Assembly: GCF_031458235.1 (NCBI RefSeq)
Contig: NZ_JAVDYB010000001.1
Span: forward strand, 5,814,001-5,878,000
DNA length: 64,000 nt
Source: Catenuloplanes atrovinosus
GTDB lineage: Bacteria > Actinomycetota > Actinomycetes > Mycobacteriales > Micromonosporaceae
Direction: 5' to 3'
This document shows, piece after piece, positions 9,151 to 15,944 of the stretch. How positions within the stretch are numbered: position 1 is the stretch's first letter; each line of letters begins with the position of its first letter. The notes under the pieces were generated by a model, which saw only the letters and a program-made list of their open reading frames with translations, had not been told where the DNA came from and did not search any database. A program made the translations under genes and the position numbers.

Positions 9151-9305
9151 TTCGATCACCCGGGCCACCGTCGCCCACTGCGGCAGCTCATCGCCGAAAC
9201 TGTTTAGCAGTGATCTGTTGACTGGACACCTGAATAAATGCTCGGGGTTAGACGCCGTCCGCGGACTTTCCCTGCGCCACTGCCGAACTCGAATCATGCA
9301 GCCCA
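9151..9305. other. Spacer downstream of ABC-3C operon
   Basis: A 155-bp A+T-rich spacer between convergent genes. No stable long hairpin is obvious. No gene seen. Confidence 0.4.
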
Positions 9306-9731
9306 TTAGTCAAATGGTCGGAGTAGACTCCAAGGGAACCACCAGTTGGGTATAAAACCTATCGCCCATATGGCGAACCAAACGAGAATCGAGAGTATAA
9401 TCGCCGCACTTCTCCGTCGCTGTTTTCGACTCATTTTCCTTATCTGCGGGGCCAAACTCGCAGGATCACCCATCAATGAAAACACGCCATAAAATGTGCC
9501 ACACAGCGCAACTAAGCTGGCGTTGTTTCCAAGCGCCTTATTATGAGATATGCTCATCACTGCTAGCGCCAGACTTAACACTACTGCCAATAGGCCATAA
9601 AAGTATGGCGCTACTACCCACTCCCGACGCTCATCTGAGTCACTTGCGGGTCTAAATTTCGCCTCGACAACGATCGCAACAATGAGCGCCGCGTCCACTT
9701 CGGCAAGGGTTCCCGCTGCGTCTACGTTCAC
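9306..9731 (-). CDS. Small membrane protein, unknown function
   Basis: This 141-aa protein starts at GTG 9731, with aaggaac upstream on the minus strand. It has hydrophobic segments at about residues 8-22, 45-63, 73-90 and 110-132, so three or four membrane spans. A basic cytoplasmic stretch (RKMSRKQRRR) precedes the last one. It shares the low G+C composition of the neighbouring ABC-3C genes and points toward them from the other side. It may belong to the same cargo block, but no functional motif is visible. It could be a membrane accessory or simply an orphan. Confidence 0.55.
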   Translation of the reverse strand: MNVDAAGTLAEVDAALIVAIVVEAKFRPASDSDERREWVVAPYFYGLLAVVLSLALAVMSISHNKALGNNASLVALCGTFYGVFSLMGDPASLAPQIRKMSRKQRRRSAAIILSILVWFAIWAIGFIPNWWFPWSLLRPFD

Positions 9732-9878
9732 CGAACAAGGTTCCTTGACTCTACGTCACATGTCAATATTTGATAGCTTGAAGTGAAGCAGCGGTACACA
9801 CCCTTCCGGCAAGTCCGCCTGCCCGCACGGCGATAGCCGGGCGAAAAGCACGCGAATGCTCCCTACTTCACGGCGCTC

Positions 9879-9937
9879 CCCTAGCTAGGGCCATCGCAGC
9901 TCCTCGCTTGCATTGCAGCGGCATATACGTCTAGACG
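9879..9937. promoter_or_regulatory. CTAG-containing operator upstream of GntR gene
   Basis: Two perfect palindromes occur: ccctagctaggg (9879-9890) and cgtctagacg (9928-9937). The second is the same sequence found at 13213-13222 upstream of the larger GntR gene. CTAG is rare in high-G+C actinomycete DNA, so its recurrence at both GntR promoters suggests a binding site for one or both of these repressors. Confidence 0.5.
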
Positions 9938-9981
9938 CATACGCGCCTCGTCGCCCCGATGTTGACACCTACCGTGATGTT

Positions 9982-10332
9982 GTGATCACACCGGATCGCG
10001 AAGGTGCCGCGTATCGGCAGCTCGCCACTGTGCTGCGTAACCGCATCCGCTCCGGCGATCTACATCCTGGTCATCGAATCCCGTCCGAGAAGGATCTCCA
10101 CGACGAGTTCGGCTTGGCGCGGGAGACGATTCGCCGCGCACTTGCCGTGCTGCGACAAGAAGGGCTTATCGAGGTTCGGCACGGACACGGCACGTTCGTG
10201 GCCGAGCCGCCGTCGACGGTAGAGCTAAAGCCGGGCGACAGCGTAACGGCGGTCGGGGCCATAACGGTGACCCGCTTGTCCGGTGAGATCGAGACATATC
10301 CGGTCGGCACCACACTCACGGTCATCGAGTGA
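9982..10332 (+). CDS. GntR-family repressor (short)
   Basis: This protein has about 116 aa if translated from GTG 9982; the open frame reaches 9913, but the cgtctagacg operator lies within that extra segment. Residues about 10-75 form a typical GntR winged helix: YRQLATVLRNRIRSGDLHPGHRIPSEKDL, then LARETIRRALAVLRQEGLIEVRHGHGTFV. (The first stretch is quoted here in pieces: YRQLATVLRN, RIRSGDL, PGHRIPSEKDL.) The effector domain is missing; only a short beta-type tail (VGAITVTRLSGEI) follows. Such minimal GntR proteins are frequent in AICEs and probably regulate element genes. The next gene is 48 bp downstream. Confidence 0.75.
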   Translation: MITPDREGAAYRQLATVLRNRIRSGDLHPGHRIPSEKDLHDEFGLARETIRRALAVLRQEGLIEVRHGHGTFVAEPPSTVELKPGDSVTAVGAITVTRLSGEIETYPVGTTLTVIE

Positions 10333-10380
10333 GCTGACGATGATGTCCCAACTCACGCTAGTGGCTAGCCGGGAACTCGT

Positions 10381-11067
10381 ATGAGCCAGCCTGCGCGGCA
10401 TACCGTCATCGACGAGTGGACCGGGCGCCACGCGTGCGCGCTCCAAGCCGCTTTTCGGATGTCGCAGGATGAGATGGCGGCGCTGATCGGCGTCGCGAAG
10501 CGAACGATCGCGGCCTGGCATGAGCGGCCCGAGGTCCGCATCCGCCCGGAACTACAGCGGGCGCTCGACACGGCATACGAGCGTTCTGCCGAGTCCGTGA
10601 AGATCCGGTTCGCGCGGCAGCTCAACGCCGAGGATCGCGCCGACGTTGAGGCGGCCGGCAGCGCAGCACCGCTCACGGTGGCGATAGCTGTCGTCGTCAA
10701 CGGGGCGCGGGTGCTTCTCGTGTGTCGGCGCGAAGACGACCCGAACGGCATTACCTGGCAGTTTCCCGCGGGGATCGTCAAGCCCGGCGCGAAGCCGCGC
10801 ACGGTGGCAGTCCGAGAGACGCTGGCCGAGACCGGCATTCACTGCACGGTCATGCGACCGCTGGGGAGCCGCATACATCCGGTCACCGGCGTGTTCGCCG
10901 AGTATTTCCTCTGCTCTTACCTGACGGGTGAGGTCGCCAACCGCGACACGGACGAGAACATCGATGCCGTCTGGATTCCCCGTCAGCGTCTCGGCGAGTT
11001 CGTGCCCGCCGACCGGGTCTTTCCTCCCGTGATTCAAGCCCTGGAAGACCTGGAAGCGGAGCCATGA
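10381..11067 (+). CDS. HTH-Nudix fusion with degenerate Nudix box
   Basis: This 228-aa protein has an N-terminal XRE-like helix-turn-helix (about residues 18-45, MSQDEMAALIGVAKRTIAAW). A Nudix fold follows from about residue 98. The Nudix box reads GIVKPGAKPR...RETLAETG. Two acidic positions of the consensus GX5EX7REUXEEXGU are replaced (the first Glu by Ala, and the first Glu of the EE pair by Ala), so catalysis may be weakened or lost. In pSAM2 the Nudix protein Pif confers transfer immunity, which makes a regulatory or immunity role plausible; that is inference. Its stop overlaps the start of a second, canonical Nudix gene (ATGA at 11064). Confidence 0.75.
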   Translation: MSQPARHTVIDEWTGRHACALQAAFRMSQDEMAALIGVAKRTIAAWHERPEVRIRPELQRALDTAYERSAESVKIRFARQLNAEDRADVEAAGSAAPLTVAIAVVVNGARVLLVCRREDDPNGITWQFPAGIVKPGAKPRTVAVRETLAETGIHCTVMRPLGSRIHPVTGVFAEYFLCSYLTGEVANRDTDENIDAVWIPRQRLGEFVPADRVFPPVIQALEDLEAEP

Positions 11068-11468
11068 CTCAAACCGACGAACGCCCTGCCATCGCCGCCG
11101 CCATCATCGTTGACGAGGGGCGGGTGCTCATGGTCCGCCGGAAGGTCAAGGAGGGGTCGCTCTCCTGGCAGTTCCCCGCCGGCGAGGTCGAGCCGGGCGA
11201 GACCAACGAGCAGGCCGCAGCCCGCGAGGCGGAGGAAGAGACGGGCGTGACCGTGCGCCCCACGCAACTGCTCGGCGAGCGCATCCACCCCAACACGGGC
11301 CGGCTCATGCTCTACGTCGCCTGCGAGGTGGTCAGCGGCACCGCGCGCGTCGCCGACGAAGAGGAACTGGCGGAGGTGGCGTGGTGCGACCGCGCCACCC
11401 TCGCCGAATACGTGCCGTACCCACTGTTCGAGCCGGTGCAAGAACACCTCAACGGCGTCTTGCGCTGA
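11064..11468 (+). CDS. Nudix hydrolase
   Basis: This is a 134-aa single-domain Nudix hydrolase. The box is intact: G-EVEPG-E-TNEQAAA-RE-A-EEETG-V at about residues 37-59, with all acidic metal ligands. The family hydrolyses nucleoside diphosphates linked to another moiety. It overlaps the upstream HTH-Nudix gene by 4 bp and its sequence resembles that protein's C-terminal half, suggesting duplication followed by decay of one copy. In the AICE context it may serve transfer immunity like Pif of pSAM2, or nucleotide-pool housekeeping; the sequence alone cannot decide. Confidence 0.82.
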   Translation: MTQTDERPAIAAAIIVDEGRVLMVRRKVKEGSLSWQFPAGEVEPGETNEQAAAREAEEETGVTVRPTQLLGERIHPNTGRLMLYVACEVVSGTARVADEEELAEVAWCDRATLAEYVPYPLFEPVQEHLNGVLR

Positions 11469-11478
11469 CGAATCCGCC

Positions 11479-11793
11479 TTACGCGGCGTCGAGCAGATCC
11501 GCGAGCCGGGACCGGACTACGCCCTCGTGGAAGTAGTCCGGCATCGGCACTCCGCCGATGGTCTGCCGGTCGGAGGTGACCTCGTCGAGCGACCGCGCCG
11601 GCATCGCCTTGGCGAGCTGGAGGCACGCGTTCGCGTACTTGCGTGCCTCCTCCGTCTCGCCGTTCTCCCGGAGGCGGACGGCAAGCGCGTACGCGTACTC
11701 GGCGGAGGCCCGGTCCTCCTGGTAGAGGCGCTCCTCCTCGTACTGCTGGCGCAGTTCCTCGATCGACGGCTTCGGCTCCGAGTCGTCAAGCAT
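11479..11793 (-). CDS. Small helical protein coupled to NDK-like gene
   Basis: About 104 aa from ATG 11793. This start overlaps the stop of the NDK-like gene as TGATG, which strongly suggests translational coupling. The sequence has a charged coiled-coil-like N terminus (PSIEELRQQYEEERLYQED) and an alpha-hairpin that looks like one TPR unit (SAEYAYALAVRLRENGETEEA). No family is recognised. It ends 11 bp from the convergent Nudix gene. Confidence 0.6.
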   Translation of the reverse strand: MLDDSEPKPSIEELRQQYEEERLYQEDRASAEYAYALAVRLRENGETEEARKYANACLQLAKAMPARSLDEVTSDRQTIGGVPMPDYFHEGVVRSRLADLLDAA

Positions 11794-12287
11794 CAGAACA
11801 GGAACCTCTCGGCAACGGTCTGGTAGTCGAACAGCTCCGACTTGTCGAACCACAGGTCCACCTCGTAGGCGGCCTCTTCGACGTTGCCGGAGGCGTGGAT
11901 CAGGTTCGCCGCGACGGTGCCCTTCTCCTCGGTGTACGCCTTCGACGTGTGCGCGAAGTCGCCGCGGATGGTGCCGGGGGGCGCCTGGTTCGGGAAGGTG
12001 CTGCCGACCATGCGGCGGACGTTCGCGACGGCCTCGACGCCCTCGAAGACGTACGCGATGACCGGGCCGGTCTGCATGAAGTTCGCGGTCACGTCGAAGA
12101 CCGACTTGCCGAACCGCTCCTCCAGGTCGAAGTAGTGGCGCTTGGCGAGGTCGGCGTCCATCTGCACCATCTTGGTGCCGACGACCTTCAGGCCGGCCTC
12201 CTCGAACCGCTGCAAGATCTTGCCGACCAGTCCACGCGCGACCGCGTCGGGCTTGAGCAGTACGAGAGTCCGTTCCAGAGCCGCCAT
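11793..12287 (-). CDS. Nucleoside-diphosphate kinase-like protein
   Basis: I start this 164-aa protein at ATG 12287, which has ggagg 5 nt upstream; ATG 12305 is possible. It reads as an NDK throughout: ERTLVLLKPDAVARGLVG, then GPVIAYVFEG, NVRRMVGSTFP, GTIRGDFA and NLIHASG. His in NLIHASG matches the catalytic phosphohistidine, with HAS-G where most NDKs have HGSD. The acid after the Ser is thus missing, and the length (about 164 aa) slightly exceeds bacterial housekeeping NDKs (about 135-150). This is presumably an element-borne paralogue. Together with two Nudix proteins it gives the element a nucleotide-metabolism cluster. It could modify nucleotide signals, but that is speculative. Confidence 0.8.
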   Translation of the reverse strand: MAALERTLVLLKPDAVARGLVGKILQRFEEAGLKVVGTKMVQMDADLAKRHYFDLEERFGKSVFDVTANFMQTGPVIAYVFEGVEAVANVRRMVGSTFPNQAPPGTIRGDFAHTSKAYTEEKGTVAANLIHASGNVEEAAYEVDLWFDKSELFDYQTVAERFLF

Positions 12288-12366
12288 GCCTACCTCCAGT
12301 TTCACATTCTTCGTGGGACTACAGCTTGCACTATCGGCCTGTGCGCCCGGTCGGCCACCTGCGACA

Positions 12367-13167
12367 TCAGCTCTCCGGGGTGAGGTCGATCCAGTAGTCC
12401 AGCTCGACGCGGTCGGAGGGAATGACGATGTCGGTCGCGACCTCGACGACGCGCTCGCCGGCGTACGTCTGCCTGGTGATCGTCACGACCGGCGTACCCG
12501 ATGGAATGCGCAGTGCCTCGGTCTCCTCGCGGACCGGCATCCGGGCACGCACCCGCTCACGGATGCCGGTGATGACGATCCCGAGGCTGTAGAGCTGAGC
12601 GGTATTGCCGCCGGGCCACGGCTCGTTCGCCGGGTCGGCGACCGGTGTCCCCGCCACGTCCGCGAGAAGCAGACAAGACACAGACATTTGCTGCGGTACG
12701 CCGTGGGCGCGGAAGACGAAGCGCCGCTCCAGGAGCATGGTGCCGGGCTCGACGCCGAACAGCTCGGCGCGCGCCGACGAGGCCGGGACCTCAGCGAACT
12801 CCCTATCGAGGGTGTAGTCCGACCACTGCACCGCCTGGTCCGCGGTGAACGAGGTCTCCGGCCTGGCGGCACCGCGGATCTGGTCGAGTTCACGGCGGTA
12901 GCGATCTGAGCCCAGCCGGCGGACCGGCATGACGGGCCGGGCGTAGGTGCCGCGCCCCTGCTCGGTGACGGCGAGCCCTTCGGCGCGGAGAAGGCCGATC
13001 GCCTCGCGGACGGTGCCGCGCGAGACGCCGAACTCGTCCATCAGCGCGGCCTCGCTGGGCAGCAGCGACCCGGCGGGTATGGCGCCGGCGAGCATCCGGC
13101 GGCGTAGCTCATCGGCCACGGTGCGGTATCGCGGCCGGTCGGGGTGCGGGCTAGACACGTCGGCCAC
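12367..13167 (-). CDS. GntR/HutC-family repressor with UTRA domain
   Basis: A 266-aa regulator with an N-terminal GntR winged helix (about residues 14-77, including LPSEAALMDEFGVSRGTVREA and a GRGTYA wing). A UTRA ligand-binding domain follows. It resembles the KorSA-type repressors of AICEs, which hold the transfer and replication genes silent. Two starts compete. GTG 13167 opens the frame, while GTG 13158 lies 7 nt after TAGGGT and could be a leaderless start. Upstream sequence contains cgtctagacg and cgtctagaca 13 bp apart, a likely autoregulatory operator. Confidence 0.82.
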   Translation of the reverse strand: MADVSSPHPDRPRYRTVADELRRRMLAGAIPAGSLLPSEAALMDEFGVSRGTVREAIGLLRAEGLAVTEQGRGTYARPVMPVRRLGSDRYRRELDQIRGAARPETSFTADQAVQWSDYTLDREFAEVPASSARAELFGVEPGTMLLERRFVFRAHGVPQQMSVSCLLLADVAGTPVADPANEPWPGGNTAQLYSLGIVITGIRERVRARMPVREETEALRIPSGTPVVTITRQTYAGERVVEVATDIVIPSDRVELDYWIDLTPES

Positions 13168-13212
13168 CCTACGCCGCTCCAGAACTCGTACAGATGAGAC
13201 AAGCGAACCACA

Positions 13213-13289
13213 CGTCTAGACGACTCGTCTAGACAGGTGTACGTTCGGTCCCGCAGCCAGCACCTCGGTGTTTCTAGGGCTAGACGCAT
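13213..13289. promoter_or_regulatory. Tandem cgtctagac operator
   Basis: cgtctagacg (13213-13222) and cgtctagaca (13226-13235) are spaced 13 bp start to start. A further copy of ctagacgcat lies at 13280-13289, matching 9931-9940. The sites sit between the divergent UTRA repressor and the small-gene operon starting at 13471. They are well placed for the repressor to control both directions. Binding is inferred. Confidence 0.6.
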
Positions 13290-13470
13290 CGGTGCTGGCT
13301 GCCCGCAGACCGGTACGGCGGTACTCGACCCGTAGCGGGTGCCGTCGTGCCGCCGGGTCTGAGTAAGGCGCCGTACCACCGAAGCCGCGCCGGGATGGAT
13401 CGGCTGAGTGGGACCTCAGCAGCGAACGCACAGCCGCTCATGCATGTCGTCAAGACCTTTGGAGGTCGCG

Positions 13471-13671
13471 ATGCGTCCGTGGAAGCGCATCAAGTGGTTC
13501 TTCAACCCGCACGATCCCGCCGAGCCCATCAAGGTCGTCTCTCGCGCGGTTCGGGTTCCGGTCCGCGGTCACAGCGACCCCGCGTGGAACGCCCCGACGA
13601 CGCGCCACGAGGCGTTTCGCCTGACGCCGGGCCAGCGAGCGCGGGGTCACGGCGGCCGGTGGCCGTCATGA
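13471..13671 (+). CDS. Small basic protein, unknown
   Basis: 66 aa from ATG 13471, with ggaggtcgcg directly upstream. The protein is rich in Arg/Trp/His (MRPWKRIKWFFNPHDP at the start) and has no recognisable domain. It opens a three-gene run: its stop overlaps the next ATG (ATGA at 13668) and that gene's stop overlaps the third. This tight coupling supports it as real coding sequence. Confidence 0.5.
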   Translation: MRPWKRIKWFFNPHDPAEPIKVVSRAVRVPVRGHSDPAWNAPTTRHEAFRLTPGQRARGHGGRWPS

Positions 13672-13955
13672 ACGCGGAGCCGACCGCACCGCGGTGCCGC
13701 CCGGACATCGTGCCGGGCACTGTGCTCGACCTCGCTCCCATGGACCATCGCGGTGACGGCGGCCGGCTGACCATCCGCGTGACGGAAATCGGCGAGGAAT
13801 ACCAGCTATTGCCCACGCTCGAATGGCTGCGGGTCAAAGGCGTGGTGGTGCGGCCTGACGGCGTGCCCGGCGACGAGACGAGCGCCTGGATTCGCACCGC
13901 GGCGCTGGCCGACGCCGTCCGGCCTACCGGCTGGCTACCACCGCCGGACCAGTGA
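13668..13955 (+). CDS. RPTGWLP-tail small protein (paralogue of 2736-3026)
   Basis: 95 aa. The order of segments matches the chromosomal protein at 2736-3026: PGTVLDLAPMDH, a beta pair ending in VTEIGEE, LEWLRVKGVVV, then an acidic turn and DAVRPTGWLP at the C terminus. The short tail motif is identical in both. Like that gene it is followed by an HPxWC-protein gene with a GTGA junction. Function unknown. The shared architecture indicates a conserved pair moving with or between mobile elements. Confidence 0.6.
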   Translation: MNAEPTAPRCRPDIVPGTVLDLAPMDHRGDGGRLTIRVTEIGEEYQLLPTLEWLRVKGVVVRPDGVPGDETSAWIRTAALADAVRPTGWLPPPDQ

Positions 13956-14008
13956 GTGCCCGCAGCGCCATGCGTTGCCTGAGTGCTCAGTCAGAAGGGA
14001 GGAGGCAA

Positions 14009-14602
14009 GTGGAAGAAAAACGTAAACACCCAAGCTGGTGCAGTGACGAGCTGGGGGAGGTCGGCGAGCGCAAGTCGCACATGGTCGTGGTCCATCCGGA
14101 TGCCCCCGACGATGCGACCGTACGGGCCTGGCTGACTCGGATGGACGGAAGCGACACGGGGCCTGCGATCGTCACGATCGAGGTCGAGGACATCGAGATG
14201 CGCGCTAGGCGCGTGCTGACCACCGGCCTGACGCGGGTATTCATCAATGCCCTGGTGGACCTGCGCAGGATGCGGAGGGCCGGAGAGCGCCGCGCCATGG
14301 CCGACGGACATCCCGCGTGGTGCAGCCGACTGGAGAAGGCGGGTGAGCCTCACCGATCGCGGGAGGTTAAGGCGACCGAGAAACGCAACGATGACGTCAT
14401 CCGCGTCTGGCTCGCGCAGGGCGCAAGCCAAGAGATCGCAGCGCCGATGGCGTACGTCGGGATGAGGACTGACGGCGTACTGCTGGAGTGGCCGCCGCTG
14501 ACCCGGTCTCAGCATCACGCTTTGACGCGCAGACTCTCCCACCTCCTGGATCAGCTCCACACGGCCGGCCCGGGAACGCTCGCACTGCCGCGATCCACGT
14601 AG
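14009..14602 (+). CDS. Two-repeat HPxWC protein (DUF6907-like)
   Basis: I choose GTG 14009 (197 aa) because gggaggaggcaag precedes it; the frame stays open to GTG 13952, which overlaps the upstream stop as GTGA. The protein has two copies of one unit. Repeat one begins HPSWCSDELGE (about residue 7) and ends with a basic helix. Repeat two begins HPAWCSRLEKAGE (about residue 105) and ends LTRRLSHLLDQLHT. The single-unit homologue is the protein at 2302-2739. A 16-bp-stem terminator lies about 100 bp downstream. Function unknown; the Cys/His pairs could bind a metal. Confidence 0.6.
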   Translation: MEEKRKHPSWCSDELGEVGERKSHMVVVHPDAPDDATVRAWLTRMDGSDTGPAIVTIEVEDIEMRARRVLTTGLTRVFINALVDLRRMRRAGERRAMADGHPAWCSRLEKAGEPHRSREVKATEKRNDDVIRVWLAQGASQEIAAPMAYVGMRTDGVLLEWPPLTRSQHHALTRRLSHLLDQLHTAGPGTLALPRST

Positions 14603-14702
14603 TCGCCCAGTCGCTCTTTCGCGCGCCACAGCCGCGATCGGACGTGGGTGCGCCGCACTCCCTGGCTCGCAAACCTGGGATCTCAGCGGCGCATCCAGCC
14701 CC

Positions 14703-14747
14703 GGTGTGCCGCCGCCTGACAACCGGCACCGCAGGCGGCGGCACACC
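14703..14747. terminator. Strong terminator hairpin
   Basis: A perfect 16-bp stem (ggtgtgccgccgcctg and its complement) with a 13-nt loop lies downstream of the three-gene run ending at 14602. It is the most stable hairpin in this part of the element. Confidence 0.75.
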
Positions 14748-15039
14748 CCGACCAGCCTTTATCGCCGTGACCGAGAACTCGAACGCTGACAGCCAGCTCC
14801 ACACCGCATCTGCACGCTGGCGGCCTGTTCCACCCCGGATTGTGCATCGACCGGCAGCGAAGCATCGGGCACGCAAAGCCGGTCCGAGAGGCCGACCCTC
14901 TCCCTCCACGGCACCACCGTGCGTCTTCGGCGATACCCGAATCGAGTGATGCTGCTGTGTCACCGCGCGGACGCCGGTCCGATTTCGCATGGCTCCAGCA
15001 GCTCCCCAGGTGTGCGGCCCGGCACGCTACGGTGGATCG
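14748..15039. other. Intergenic region
   Basis: No gene is supported between the terminator at 14747 and the small gene at 15040. The last bases contain TACGGT followed by a 6-nt spacer before ATG 15040, consistent with a leaderless promoter. Confidence 0.4.
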
Positions 15040-15237
15040 ATGTCTGAGTCCAAGCACATCGCCGCCGTCTATTTCAGCGCAAGCACCCCGGGCGCTTTGT
15101 TCGCGAAGGCCGCAGAGTGGTGCAACGCGAACGACGGCAGATACGAGATCGAAGCTGTCCAATTTGAGGAGAATATCCACGGCGTCGCGCCCGACGAACG
15201 TTACGACCTCTCGCTGTACTTCGAGCCCAGAAAGTAA
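15040..15237 (+). CDS. Small hypothetical protein
   Basis: 65 aa from ATG 15040. TACGGT at 15028-15033 sits 6 nt before the start, the pattern of a leaderless actinobacterial gene, and ggtgg may also act as a ribosome-binding site. The sequence (FSASTPGALFAKAAEWCNANDGRYEI, given here as FSASTPGALF, AKAAEWCNAN and DGRYEI) has an alpha/beta look with an acidic tail DERYDLSLYFEPRK. No family recognised. Confidence 0.5.
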   Translation: MSESKHIAAVYFSASTPGALFAKAAEWCNANDGRYEIEAVQFEENIHGVAPDERYDLSLYFEPRK

Positions 15238-15511
15238 GCAATAGACGCCGCAACGGCTACGGACTCGGGCCGTGGAGCCTCCAGGGATCGCCTTTGCTGT
15301 GGGGGGCGCTTCTTGGGGGTGATCCGGTAGACCGGCCGGGCGAGTCTGCGTCACACCGACAGAACGCTCCTTCCCTTCCGAAGCGACATGCGTCATCACT
15401 GCATCAACGATGCATCGATGATGTGCGCTGCCTTCATCGGCGGCGCGCGATGTCTCCGGTTGACTGGATGTCAGCGGAGGAACGCTTCGGAGGGAGGTTG
15501 AGCACCATGAA
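15238..15511. other. Intergenic region
   Basis: About 274 bp between convergent genes. It contains a short inverted repeat gcatca/tgatgc-like cluster near 15401-15423 (catcaacgatgcatcgatgatg). No gene seen. Confidence 0.4.
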
Positions 15512-15751
15512 TCAGTCGGACGGAACCGACCCGCGGCGCGGGCGGGATGCCTGCCAGGCGCGGACGACCGTAGGGCGCCAGGCGGGCGAGCGACCGAACA
15601 TGCGGTCCGCGGCGGGAGCCTGACCACGGGAGACGTAAGCGGCCCAGGTGGCGCGGCTGATCGGCGCGCCGGCTGATCGCAGGTACGCGAGTACGTCTTC
15701 GGTCGTCCACCAGTCGGCGGGCAGGTCGTTGTCCGTCGTCTCGGCCATCAC
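15512..15751 (-). CDS. Small helix-turn-helix protein
   Basis: 79 aa from tandem ATGATG. The sequence (WWTTEDVLAYLRSAG, then ISRATWAAYVSRGQAP and WRPTVVRAWQASRP) matches the plan of MerR/excisionase-like small helix-turn-helix proteins: a TTEDV helix, a recognition helix, and a wing ending in a Trp-containing helix. It is divergent from the transfer-region promoter at 15836 and about 120 bp from its palindromic operator. It could be the regulator acting there; that is inference only. Confidence 0.6.
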   Translation of the reverse strand: MMAETTDNDLPADWWTTEDVLAYLRSAGAPISRATWAAYVSRGQAPAADRMFGRSPAWRPTVVRAWQASRPRRGSVPSD

Positions 15752-15835
15752 GGGCGAGCCTACGCGAGTCTCGCCGCGAGCTGCTCGCTCGCATTCCCAG
15801 GGTCTGCGCCGCGTGAGCGGGTAGGCAATCGTCGA

Positions 15836-15898
15836 TTGACCAATACAACGTCAAGCTGTAGCGTCCGCGGCATCGAATACAACGCCACGTTGTATTCG
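15836..15898 (+). promoter_or_regulatory. Sigma70-type promoter with palindromic operator
   Basis: TTGACC (15836-15841), a 17-bp spacer, and TAGCGT (15859-15864) form a good -35/-10 pair. Just downstream is a perfect 11-bp inverted repeat, cgaatacaacg and cgttgtattcg, with a 3-bp spacer (15874-15898). A half-site aatacaacg lies inside the promoter spacer (15842-15850). A repressor bound here would block the promoter, so this is likely the switch for the transfer operon beginning at 15945. Confidence 0.72.
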
Positions 15899-15944
15899 TG
15901 GTGCGGTGCCGTTCCATCGACTTCGTCTGAGAGGAACCACGTTC

